From Poecilobothrus nobilitatus (Eukaryota > Arthropoda > Insecta > Diptera > Dolichopodidae), in assembly GCA_947095535.1 (NCBI GenBank), contig OX352773.1:84044670-84108669 (forward strand): a stretch of DNA of 64,000 nt, written 5' to 3'. The notes beneath the pieces were generated by a model, which had not been told where the DNA came from, did not search any database, and saw only the letters and a program-made list of their open reading frames with translations. Position 1 is the first letter of the stretch; every line of letters starts with the position of its first letter. The translations under genes and the position numbers were made by a program. Shown one piece after another: positions 22,682 to 33,696 of this stretch.

Positions 22682-23190
22682 AAATTTTTTTTTAATGTAA
22701 ATTAAAATAAAAATTGATTTTAATTTCGGAGAAAATTGTTTTAATTTCAAAGTGTATTCGTATTCGTTATGATGATTCGACAAAAATACAAATAAAAATT
22801 AATACGTTCCATTTTTTTTAATATTAACTTAACAATTAAATACATTATAGATTGTCACTTATTATAAATGATATTTATTTATTACATATATATAAAATAA
22901 AATAAATAAAAAAATTTTACAAATTTAATTTACAAATTTAATTTACAAATTTAACAGATCAGACGAATTCAACGACGTAACTTGCGCAGTTCCAGTACGA
23001 TACATTCATATTCATAAACATTAGATGAAAGGAAATCTTTGAGTTATATGTTGTAAGTCCATTAAATATTTTAAATTCTATAAATTTTAAATACAAAAAA
23101 TACAATTATATTAAACGTGATTAATCTAATCAACAAATAATGTAACAAATAAAGGATAATAATTTTCCATATTCTATCCAGATTTTAAAA
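22682..23190. other. AT-rich spacer
   Basis: TTTACAAATTTAATTTACAA is repeated two or three times at about 22915-22955. No gene is seen. Confidence 0.45.
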
Positions 23191-23480
23191 TTCACACAAT
23201 ACACTGTAGGCTGTATCATTTGCAAATGCACTGTAGACTGCACAGTGTAGTAAATACACAATGCACTGTAGGCTGTATAAATTTCCATTGGGTGCTTGAT
23301 CAATGGAAATTGATCAAAATTAATGGATGTTTAGAAAATGGAAATATATTAAATAAGATTTGTCAAGATAATAGTAAGTCAAGATAATGTAAGTTAATAC
23401 TAAAGTTAAATAACCATAAGATTTTTTGAATATAAATAATTTATATTCAAATGGAATAATCATTCCATTTGCAATTAAGT
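23191..23480. repeat. Cluster of short repeats and perfect hairpins
   Basis: The motif ACACAATRCACTGTAGGCTG occurs at 23195 and 23257, with a partial copy at 23227 whose CACTGT/ACAGTG arms form a hairpin. TTTCCATTG (23282) pairs with CAATGGAAA (23301). Two perfect palindromes then sit directly side by side: 23428-23448 (GAATATAAAT, A, ATTTATATTC) and 23449-23470 (AAATGGAAT, AATC, ATTCCATTT). No gene is present. Confidence 0.8.
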
Positions 23481-24280
23481 GCTCTCAGATTTCTGTTGAA
23501 AATGATAATGTGGATAAGAAAATTTTTAAGAAATTTTAAACGATATCGAAATTACAAATTTTAGCTCCATCTTTGTATACTATATATATCAATCAATTGA
23601 TGACTTCAATACCTAATTATTTTCCAATGTCTGTAACTTTACAACTTACTTTACAGCAAGACTTTCAAAAAAAAAAAAACAACTATCTGAAAAATAACCC
23701 AAACTTAAAACTAAGATATTTATACTTATTATATATTTAAATTTATAGATATAGTTTTGATGTATATATACTAACATTTTTATAATTATTATTGTTTTTC
23801 GTTTCATGTTATTACCTACTAGAATCAACAATCGTATGTTGTCTTTAGTAACCTAAAATTACAAATCTCAAATTAGTTGTTACTCAATCAATCAACAATC
23901 AATCAACTTTAAAATAAAGATAAAATCTGTCTTCAACTTGATATTGTTTTGGTCATCGACGTAAAAAGCAGTTTTGAATAAATTACTTACGTGAATGAAA
24001 CGTTGACAAGACTTCTATCAGATAACATCATCTTCATCATTGACATCTAAAAATAAAATCTTTGTTAAATATACTTATTCATCCTAATGTAAAATTTGTT
24101 TGTTTATAAATTTATATTTAAGAATATTGTCAGATCAAATAATACTAACTATTCGATTTATTGAGTAAAAAATTGTTTTTTATTTATACTTTTTGTCCAC
24201 AAAATAATTTTATTAATATTTTATTTTTATAATTGTTAAAATATTATATTTTAAAATTTATATAAAATATTTATTTTTTA
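23481..24280. other. AT-rich spacer, no gene seen
   Basis: A minus-strand frame at 23646-23831 is low-complexity. TCAATCAATCAACAATCAAT at about 23885 is a small local repeat. Nothing else is supported. Confidence 0.45.
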
Positions 24281-24330
24281 TTATAAAGCCTATATATATT
24301 TCGGCATCACTGCCATCATCAGGGCGAATA
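24281..24330 (-). repeat. Possible retroelement-end motif
   Basis: The minus strand reads CGCCCTGATGATGGCAGTGA then TGCCGAAATATATATAGGC. A TGATGATGG...GAAAT string also lies in the right arm of the 22055-22414 palindrome. Phrases of the type TGATGATGG...CGAAA occur at the ends of Penelope-like and some other retroelements as I recall them. No reverse transcriptase remains nearby, so this is only a lead. Confidence 0.25.
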
Positions 24331-24555
24331 CAATTTCATACTCTAACTTTACTAACATAGAGCTAACTTTACTAACAATACTGACATAATGAGAGAAAAG
24401 ATCCATTGACGAAACTACAAATAAAATTATACCTAAATTATACAAAAACAAGTGATAAAATCTCTATTTAAACGTAAAAATCTAAAATTAATATGTTTTA
24501 ACTCAAATATGTACAGTAAGCTTTTCAAACAAATTCATACATATTTAATCTATCT

Positions 24556-25042
24556 GGAGTGCGTTTCGTTTCTTACTTCAAGTAGAGTTTATGTTTTTAT
24601 ATTATTAACTACCACAATCACATGCAGAGTTAAATTTACTCTGCCATTTCTAGACGACTTGAATTAAATATGTCAAATACTGTTAAAATTAGATTGGAAC
24701 ATTTATTTATTTCACACAAATGATGGAGTTTTCCAAAAAAAAAATTAATTTTAATAAGTATTATAAGTTCAATTGAACGATTTGGTTTAAAATGTAAATT
24801 TATATTATTAAAATGTGAAATAAAAAATATAATAATGACACTTTATAAAACTTTGGCATTTGTAACATTTCTTAATTCTCCTCACGAGTAGGATTAAAAA
24901 AATTAACTCTGTTAACTCGATTCTGGTGTTTCGTCATAAATGCGTCACAGCGTTTATTGCACTATACTACGGCATTTCGAAACGACTTTTATCTGTCATA
25001 GTGTTAGTTACACACCAGAGAGTAAGAAACAAAACGCACTCC
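24556..25042. mobile_element. Candidate 487-bp inverted-repeat element, class unknown
   Basis: GGAGTGCGTTTCGTTTCTTA with CT at the left (24556-24577) matches the reverse complement of 25021-25042 with one difference in 22. Inside, TCTGGTGT (24922) and ACACCAGA (25012) form a second nested inverted pair. The frames at 24452-24667 and 24926-25132 cross the repeat ends and resemble no protein. No target duplication is visible. It may be a decayed MITE; chance is unlikely for the outer pair given the surrounding AT bias. Confidence 0.5.
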
Positions 25043-27039
25043 TGCCGTAAAAGTAAGAATGTAATAGAAATAAGAATGACAACGCATAGCTATATAAATG
25101 AATGTTTCCAAAACTCAAGGTTTCAAAAATAACATTGTTACCCATATGATGATTCTCACAATCCCTATACGCAATGATAAAAACAAAATTCTAAAAATTA
25201 ATTCATAATTTATATTTTAAAACATTTTTAATTATTGACTGTGTTCATCATTAAAAAGTCAAAAAGATTTGGTTTATGATTAAAAATTATATCTCAGATT
25301 TTCCTTAAATTAGATCTCAGGTTTTGCTTTCTTTTTTGATTTGACACACAAATTTTTCATTCTAGTGCATTAATTACACACAATTTTTCATTCTAGTGTA
25401 AGAAAAGATGATTAATTTGAACCAATTTTTTTTTACTTTTACTTTTTACTTTTTTTATAAAAGAAAAATTTAAAAAATAAATTAAAACATTTACTATTCT
25501 TTATAAGCACTAACATTTAATTTGAAAAAATAGTTTATAAAGTTTGTTATTTGTTCCTTGCAAGAAAAACCACGAAAAATGGGAAACAAAAAATAGATAT
25601 TTAACTTTTCATTAAAATTTTTTTTTTTACCATTTAATTTAAATTAAATCAGCTTAAAACAACAAAAATTCATCAAACTATTCATATTTTATGCTTTAAA
25701 CATTTAAATAATCTCATTTTTTTAATGTTTAAAATGAAAAAAATATAATAAGGATGTGCCTATAAGGACAATAAAAAAACAAAAAAAAAAATTTTTGAAA
25801 ACTTTTTAGTTTTGTAAAAAAAAAAAAAACTTTTCCAATTTCATCGTCATTTTAATTCTCAATTTTACTCAAACTTTTACTGACAGTTTTACTTCCTACA
25901 TTAAAAAGTTTTTATATTGCTTTTAATATAATATTATTTATATTATAATATTTATGTTTCTTTCAGTGTTGTAGCCTTTTATTAATTTAACCTTGATAAA
26001 ACTTCTTCCAAATTTTATCTCTACATCAAAATTTCAAAATTTAGGTCAAAAATATTCAAATATAAATATATTCATTTTTACTTACATAGTATAAAATTTA
26101 ACTAAAAGTTCAAATTATATGACGATTTCTTCGGTTAACTCTTAATTCACTTAAATAAGTTTTGTGTTAGGATTTCCGCTCAGACATTTTAATTTGTTGA
26201 AAAGAAAAGAAAAGGATTGAGAGTTTCATATATTTTTATTATGGGTGTTCTAAACAATAACAACAATGTGGGCACAATCTTCTGAAGTTTTATATAATTA
26301 ATTCTATAAATAAATGGAAAAAAGGGAGAAGAACAAAATTGCAAAATATAAAATGAGTAAAATAAAGTAAAAGTTTATTGCATGCTCATAAACTACGAAC
26401 AAAAAAAAAAAAAAAAGCAAAATTAAAAATCAAAAAACTCAGAACAGTTCAAAGAAAATTTTCTACACTTATCGTAGCCTTTTTTTATTTGTTTGTTTCA
26501 CTCTGGTCCTTTTTCTTCTGTTTATGCCTTAAGCCCTTTTTTACAATTTTGTTTATTATGTTACAACACAAAATTAAAAAAATATGCAGTACTAGAAGAC
26601 AGAGAAGCAAAATATAGAAAGAGAAAGAAAGAATGCATTAAGTTTATATAAATAAAAGTTGAATGTTTTTAAAGGGTTTCAAATTTTTTTTTTCATTATT
26701 ATAAAGGATCCAAACACAGAAAAATTTTTTATCATAGTTTTTTTTTTTCAATATAAAATTAAATTTGTTTTAACTATGATTGGTCCTTTATGAAACCTAT
26801 AATATTTTATGTATAGTCTGTTAAAATTATTTTATGATTTTATGAAATTTTATGCTTCAGTTCAAAGAAATAAAATTGCAATGCAAATTCAATAAATTGT
26901 TATAAATATTTAAGAAAATTAAAAATAAAAACAAAAAAAAACAAAAATTTTTAATCAATTCTATAAAAAAATTTAATTTTTCTAGAAACTTAAAAAAACT
27001 GTAGAGATGTATGCATTTTTGCCAAAAGTAAAAATTTAA
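25043..27039. other. AT-rich spacer, no gene seen
   Basis: Long A/T homopolymers and short local duplications (AATTTTTCATTCTAGTG at 25349 and 25382). The frames at 26378-26617 and minus 26857-27132 are lysine/phenylalanine-rich without motifs. Confidence 0.5.
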
Positions 27040-27590
27040 AATTGCTATACAGCTATTCTGAGATCTTGCTAAAATTTCTTTATATGAAAATAGCTCAGTA
27101 CCTTTTGAAACTAGGTATTTGCAATTTTTCAAAATGGTGTTGAGTTATACACCAACAACATCTCTAAAATTTGGTTGTGCTGCTACGACAGGTTCGGGTA
27201 GCTGCAATACAACTTTATTTTAATTGAAAACAACTCAGTGTCTATTGAAGCTAGGTATCTGCAATTTAGTGAAGAGGTGTCGAGTTACATGCCAACAATT
27301 GCTGGTAAATTTGGTTGGTCTATAGCAGCCAGTTCAGGTTTCTTGCACCTCTTGGAACTTAATGAAGCTAGACGTCTGAAATCTTACAAATGATGATCAA
27401 GTTTTATGGTAACAACTTCTGTAAAATTTGGTTGTGCTGAGCTGGAGCAACAAGTTCGGGTCTGTAAGATTTGGTTGGGCTAGAGCAGTAGCTTCAGTCT
27501 TCTTGGATCTCTTAGAACTTTATAAAGCTAAGCCCCCGCAATCTTACAAAAAATGATCAAGTGGTAGGGCAATAACTCTATATCCTCTCC
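27040..27590 (+). mobile_element. HINE family B core copy B6, both ends missing
   Basis: Contains GGTTCGGGTAGCTGCAATAC, AACTCAGTGTCTATTGAAGC, GAAGAGGTGTCGAGTTACAT, GGTTGGTCTATAGCAGCCAG and CTTGCACCTCTTGGAACTTA, which align with the dimeric unit of B2. About 1.7 units are present. I see no ATACCC head, microsatellite, 3' hairpin or CGTTTTT end, so only the satellite-like core survives. Confidence 0.8.
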
Positions 27591-28245
27591 CTATTCTGAA
27601 ATGCTTTTAGTCAGAATCTTAAATTTTTGAGAAGAGGAAAATTTTGAAAAAGCTACTTAAAAAGAATTTGTGTACTTCCCCAGTAAAAAATATTAATGGT
27701 TATAAAACGAAAATTCCTAGAATAGGACATACAAATTAAAGCTGTTGTTATTCTTATATAATATATATGTATATATATATATATATATTTATCACTTTTG
27801 ATTTTAAGTCAAAACTTTTTATGGGCTGTACTAAATCGGTAATATTGACATTATAACCAGAAAAGTATGTGCGTATTCTTTCATATTTGAAGTGCCATAT
27901 TAAATTTTGTTATATGTGGTATTATCAAATTTTTTATTCTCTTAAATGCGGTATTATCAACAAAATAGATTGATTCCGAGCAAGTTTTATATGCTTTAAA
28001 AGAGCAAAACCGGATGATAGAATTATTTTTCTTTGTAATTTCAAAAGAAAGGATGTTTTTTTTCCTTCATTAAAGCTGCCGAACTTTAAACAACCCTTAT
28101 TTATTAATCTATCCTTACTTATAACTGTAATATGAAAATAAGAAAACTGGTCAGTTAAAAAAAAAAATTAAAGAATACGTAGATTCAGTTAAAATTTATA
28201 CCTTAAATTGGAGAAAAGCATGTTTAAAAATTGTAATTGTAGGGA
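27591..28245. other. AT-rich spacer
   Basis: A TA microsatellite lies at about 27758-27790. GTGGTATTATCAA and GCGGTATTATCAA (27917, 27948) form a small local duplication. No gene seen. Confidence 0.5.
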
Positions 28246-28372
28246 ATGTTATATACCTTTTTATAACTTTATAACTTTCGAAAGTTACATACCTTTTTTT
28301 CACTTAAAGTAAAAATGTCTTCATTTAAAGTAAAAACGTCTTCAGTTAAAGTAATAAAGGTATATAAAAGTA
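28246..28372. repeat. Small inverted repeat with internal palindrome
   Basis: TTATATACCTTTTTAT at about 28249 pairs with ATAAAGGTATATAA near 28354. Between them TAACTTTCGAAAGTTA (about 28272) is a perfect 16-bp palindrome, and the phrase GTCTTCATTTAAAGTAAAAA is repeated with one or two changes. It is possibly a very short MITE; no target duplication was identified. Confidence 0.5.
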
Positions 28373-31300
28373 AAGTATATTAGGAAAATAGTATACTCAC
28401 CCTTTCGAAATATTTTGTTTAATTTATCTTGTTAATTTCTAGTAAAAAAAAAATTCTCAAATACGTGTCTATAATATTAGAAACATACTAAACTTGGATA
28501 TTACATTATCCTTTTTTTAAATTCAATATAATACTTACATACAATATTTAACTACACGTTACACGTACATGTTTCAGTTGATTGCAATAGATGATTTCAG
28601 TTCAACATCGCTTTTTAAAAAAGAAAAAACTTTTATATACATTTAATTTTTCTCTGTCAAATATTTTGTGCTTCATTAACTCCATATTAGTTTATTATTG
28701 GCTAGACATCGGATTCAGAATATTCTCGACAAAGGTAAAAAATCATTTATCAAAGTCAGTTATTGTTTTTATTTCTCTTTCTCCTTTTTTTTCTTTCTTT
28801 ACTCTTAAGTTTGTTTTTATTGCTCTTTTGTTTTTGAAAAGAAACGTTCAATCCATACAATCTTTTGAATCCTTTACTACAGATTGTTTTTCTAAAATAA
28901 GAATTTAGTCTATTTATACTAAAGACTAGAGTTTATAGAATATTAAGTATAGATATATAAAATCTAGATAAAAAAGGAAATAACTACCACCCACATGAAT
29001 ACTTGAAATTTAAATTGAATTTTCAAGTACAGCAGAAGATGTTAATGGAGATGTTAGAAATAGAAAAATTAAAAATTCTTTTAACTATTAAAAAAAAACA
29101 AAAATAAAGTTTGGAAGATTGTTTCATTTTAAAAACACTCCAAGGACTTTTAAATAGTACATTAGCAGTGCATTCGTTTATTAAATTTTTATGCTTCCGT
29201 GATGAATGCCTTAAAAAATTTAAAGTACATACTTGAATTAGTTTTATTCGATTATTACTTTTTGGTAATTTTAATATTATATAGGAACACATAAAAATGA
29301 ATACTATTGCTCCTTTTTATAAATTAATTTTTTCTTGGGTAAAAGTAAAAAGATAAAGTTTCAGTTTTGTATTCATATTTATTAAAACAACTAAAAATAA
29401 AAATTTCCAATACCGTTTTTTTTCTTTTTAACTTATAATTGATGGACTTAATCAATTTAAAAAAAATCGCTAATCCAGCTAAGGAAGCTGTATAATCTTT
29501 ATTACAGTTTAACAAATTCAAGAACAGCTTGACAATGACTCACAGTCATACGTTACAGTAAAGTATAATTTCGAATTTTTTGTCTTGTAAGATTATAGTA
29601 AAGTTAGTTAAAAAGATTTGCATTGGCAGTCCTCAAATATTATGAAGCTCAACTTCTAAAACTCGTTTGCGTATATAATATAATGGAGATGTTATGTACT
29701 TACAATAAATATGTATTGTGAATGGCTTAATTGACAAAACTAAACTCTCATATGAGATATTTAACAATTATTATTTTTAAAGACTACAAAAATATAACCG
29801 TAGGGCGTAGATAATCAATTAATCATATTGAATTTTTTGATTTACTTTATACTAAAATATAGAAATTGAAACAAAGATATTATTACGGTTTATAAAAATC
29901 ATCAATTCATTGTTTAATCTCAGAAAATATAATATATTAACTACTTCATTTTACGGACCTTTTTTATTCTTTTCTTTTAATAGTTTTATAACTTTTTATT
30001 CTGTTCAAAGAATCTTTTAGGTTCAAAGAGACAAAATAAACAAATAAAATCTCATTTCAAGAAGCTCTTTGTAACATAATTTACTTACTATTTAGTAACA
30101 ATTGTTGGCATATCTTTTGAAAGCTGATAAAAAACGAAAGCTGAAAAAAAAAGAAAAACAAAAGGAAAATTAAAAAAGAAGCAAACCGTTGCTTGTCAAT
30201 ATATACGAACTAACAATTTATTATTTTTTTTTTCTTTTTGCTTTATTTCTTTAATGGCATCTGATTATACAGATAGGAAATGTATTGATTTAAAAGAAAT
30301 AAAATATACAAAAAATTGTAGGTAATGACCATAAGGAATCCTTCGTCTATTAAAAAAATTTTATGAATCCTTTTAATATTGTGATCTCAACAAACAAAAA
30401 AATAAAGGCTTCAGGCCATATATTTTTATTCTTCTTCTTTATTTTTACATTTACTGTCATCGGTTTGTTAATCATTTGATCTCTTACCTCTTTGTTCTTC
30501 AACATAAATAAATTTTCAATAATTTCATTACTGCTTTCTGTAAACTCCCTATCTGTCCACAACTCTTTTCTAAATATTCAGTTTTTTCATTCACACAAAC
30601 TTAAGTATTTCTCTATTATTTATTTTTATGCTATATCCTCGTATATTTTAAATACTATTTCTTTCTCTTTCTCCTCTTTTTTAACTTTATTTATTTATTT
30701 ATCATAATTTTTTTCTCATAAAAACAGCCAAATACCGTTACATTTATTTTATTGCTTTATATTTGTTGTACCTGAACTCAATCTATGTAATAATTAAAAA
30801 GAGATATGTATATATTTGTTTGTTACCGTTGCTTTTAAGCTACTGGCTGTCTAATTGCATTTAAAATCCATTGTTAACATTTAAATTAACTACGATATTG
30901 ACAAGATGCCAGTAAAAATCAATAGGTAGATGAAAACAAAATAAAATAAATTGAAAAAAAAAAAATAAGGATATGTCAGGACATCAATATTATCCATTTT
31001 TTTTTGCTAAATTTAGTTTATATTGGACATTTATTTTTGTAATTGTAGTAATTATATGCAAAATATTTTGTAAAAATTGTGAAAAAAAAATTACACACCA
31101 CTTTTAACAAACTTCGACTACTCTCAGATCATGTTTTTATTAAATATAAAAATTAACTGTGCCTATTACAGCAAAACAATAAAACTAGGCTTTTAATAAT
31201 TTCCTTAGTGACGGTTGCTACTATTTGAAGCGGTTTGCTGTTGAAATATGCATGTTAAAAAATAATTACGAGAGATTTTATAATTGGTTACAAAGCCACA

Positions 31301-32450
31301 GTTATACACTTTTTCTAAAATATGAAAATATAATATTTATTCTAAGCAAGATATAATATAATATTTATTCTATGCAAGATTCTGAATAAGAAGTGAATTT
31401 AAGTGTGAAGGTAATGTACCGCTATGTGCTCGGGCTCGAAATACAAAATAAAAACAAAATTACCAGTTTAAAATACTCAATATATTGCATATAATTTTGC
31501 GGAATTATTTCATTTGGATACAAAATTTTTTTTAATTCAATGGGACTTTTGACTTACTCACTTTATTTAGTTAAAAGATAAATTAAAATAAGGCTAAAAC
31601 TTGCATTGGGATATGTTGAAGTGAGTCAAAAGAGCCAAGTTTTTGGTTCTGCACTTATTAAGATTTATTAAAAACTTTAATATGATTATGTTGATTAATT
31701 TATCACTTTAGCACTTAAGAAGACTCAAGACTCTTAATTAATTTATCACTTAGCACGTCAACACTCTTTTCATAAAATCTATCTAATATTAAAATTTGTT
31801 TTAAATGGTTATAACCTTTATAACTTGTTTTTAATTTACCTATACCTTTTGTTATTATACACTGTCATTGTTAAAAATTATCTTATTTTGCGCTGTAATA
31901 TTTGATCCTTTTTTGTACATTATTCTTGATTTAAAGTTCAATTTAACGTTTCTTTTAATCTAATTTGTTTAACTTTTCTCTATTTAATTTTCTCTTTATT
32001 ACATTTTATAAATTTTGAATTGAATTGAATTGTGTAATTCAGAATCGTAATAGAAAAAATCAGCTGTTTCCACCACAGTACCGACCGCTATTATACGAAA
32101 AGCATACGGCTAAATTTCACAGGTTTTTTACATAATAATTTATACAAAGTAAAATAACTCCTAATAATTTAATAAATTTTTTTTTATTTTATAATAATAA
32201 AAGACAATAAATTAATCGTAAACATATGTACATTCATACATACATTCAAACATATGTACATGGTTTTATTTTTCATTCAAAAATATTAGAAGTGTAAAAT
32301 ATAAACAAATTTATAATTTTTAAAAAGTGTAAACAAATTTATTTATTATATGTATGAAGGTATTCCACAACATTACTTAATTTTTTTTTTTGGTAAAATT
32401 GGTTTTCTTCAGTAATTGGTAACCGGTGTTTCCTTTTACTTTATTCACGG
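28373..32450. other. Long AT-rich spacer, no gene seen
   Basis: Frames of 65-105 codons (28591-28908, minus 29023-29292, minus 29324-29521, and the pair at 30350-30707) are F/I/K/N/S-rich and lack recognisable domains. Opposite-strand frames overlap, as expected of biased composition. TATAATATAATATTTATTCTA is duplicated in part at about 31330-31375. CATATGTACATTCATACATA-type repeats lie near 32225-32260. Confidence 0.5.
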
Positions 32451-32890
32451 AGTTTTTTGGGTTTATTACTGCAAACCTCTCTGTTTTTCGTTTTTTGCAT
32501 TTTCTTTTTAGAATTCAGTCGGTTTCCAGTCCGATATAATTCTTCTTCACCTGTACAATATTTTACTGTACTTTTTGTAGTTTTACTAATTTTTAACTTA
32601 TCATTTTCTTCTCGAAGAATGCAGATCTCACTTATTAAATTTTTCCAAGTTCACTTATTGTCAAGTGAAACTTTTTATTTTCTTACAAATCCCTTGCATT
32701 TGAATTATCTTTTTTATAACTGTTATCAGACTTATTCATTTTATGATTCTCTTTATTTTTTCGACCAGTAATATTACTAGGGCATTCGTCTAGATTCCCA
32801 CTAAGCCACTGCATTTATTTTGAACGGTTGGTGGTGTCCTGGGCAATCCGCCCTTTTTAAATGAGTCAGTTATCTTTGAAAGCGCTATTT
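32451..32890 (-). pseudogene. Possible decayed LINE ORF1-like remnant with coiled-coil segment
   Basis: Minus strand, one frame open from about 32644 to the TAA at 32451, includes NLISEICILREENDKLKISK and later EEELYRTGNRLNSKKKMQKT. Hydrophobic and charged residues in SEICILREENDKLK suit a short coiled coil, and the lysine-rich tail suits nucleic-acid binding. Further upstream, in other frames, come GGLPRTPPTVQNKCSGLVGI and MQWLSGNLDECPSNITGRKN. Insect LINE ORF1 (Gag-like) proteins often pair a coiled coil with basic regions. I cannot match a family, and the frames are broken, so this is a weak call. An old host-gene exon is the alternative. Confidence 0.3.
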
Positions 32891-33337
32891 TGGATGTTTA
32901 CTATTTTTGGATGTTTACCGACTTATCTAATTCCTTTGTGAAATTAGCCAAGCCTTGGACCTTATACATTCATGTATGTAAAACCATACTGACCATCATT
33001 TTTACAGACCATACCGACAATTGGTACATTCATGTATGTAAAAATGGTCGGTATGGTTGATAAAAATGGTCTGACGAAAATTTTCTGAAAATTAACTTTT
33101 AACTGTTAACTTTTTTTTACCTGCTTAAGTAATAAACCGATACAGAAAAGAAAAATAGAGTATAAATTTAAAAACAAATATAAAATGATAAACACGAAAA
33201 GGAGTTCAAAATAAATTAGATTTTATAAATTGTAAGTATTGTATTGTAGTTTAGTTAGATTATATATTGTATTAAGTATTGCAGTTTAGTTAGATTATGA
33301 GCACAAACTAATTAAATTGTCCAATAAAATAGTAGCC
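32891..33337. other. Spacer with an inverted repeat around a CATTCATGTATGTAAAA motif
   Basis: GACCATCATTTTTACAGACC and ATACCGAC at about 32991-33018 pair with GTCGGTATGGTTGATAAAAA and TGGTC at 33048-33072. CATTCATGTATGTAAAA occurs twice (32968 and 33028). TAAGTATTG-AGTTTAGTTAGATTA is duplicated at about 33233-33297. No gene. Confidence 0.6.
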
Positions 33338-33579
33338 AATAAAATTTGGGAAATTTTTTCTTAAAATTAGCAATGGAAATTAAATTTAAGTAAAAAGTTT
33401 GATTTTAAATTAACTGATTTCTAATATAAAAGCAAGAAAATTAATTAAAAATAACAATAATTAACCCATATTAGCTAAACCATATTTGAAAACAAATCAT
33501 CAGTTAATTTAAAGTCAAACTTTTTACTTAAATTTAATTTCCATTGCTAATTTTAAGAAAAAATTTCCCTAATTTTATT
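33338..33579. repeat. ~240-bp MITE-like palindrome
   Basis: Arms of about 85 bp (33338-33423 and 33494-33579) are nearly perfect complements. The left arm reads AATAAAATTTGGGAAATTTT then CTTAAAATTAGCAATGGAAA and TTAAATTTAAGTAAAAAGTT; the right arm mirrors it. The spacer of about 70 bp has no coding signal. High arm identity suggests recent formation or conversion. No clear target duplication could be fixed because flanks are A/T-only. Confidence 0.85.
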
Positions 33580-33696
33580 AATGTTCAATAAAATGTTCTA
33601 AAAAGCTGTTAATTTGTTCGCTACTCAGTTTATTTTATTTACTCTTTTTCTAGTAAATAACATTTGTCTTATTATTTTTATATATTTTGAAAATAT

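Noticed and set aside
28591..28908. 105-codon frame with apparent membrane segments
   Set aside because: F/I/L/S-rich translation of T-rich DNA gives false membrane segments; no motif or codon signal. The same applies to 1115-1411, 32457-32771 and 46108-46305.
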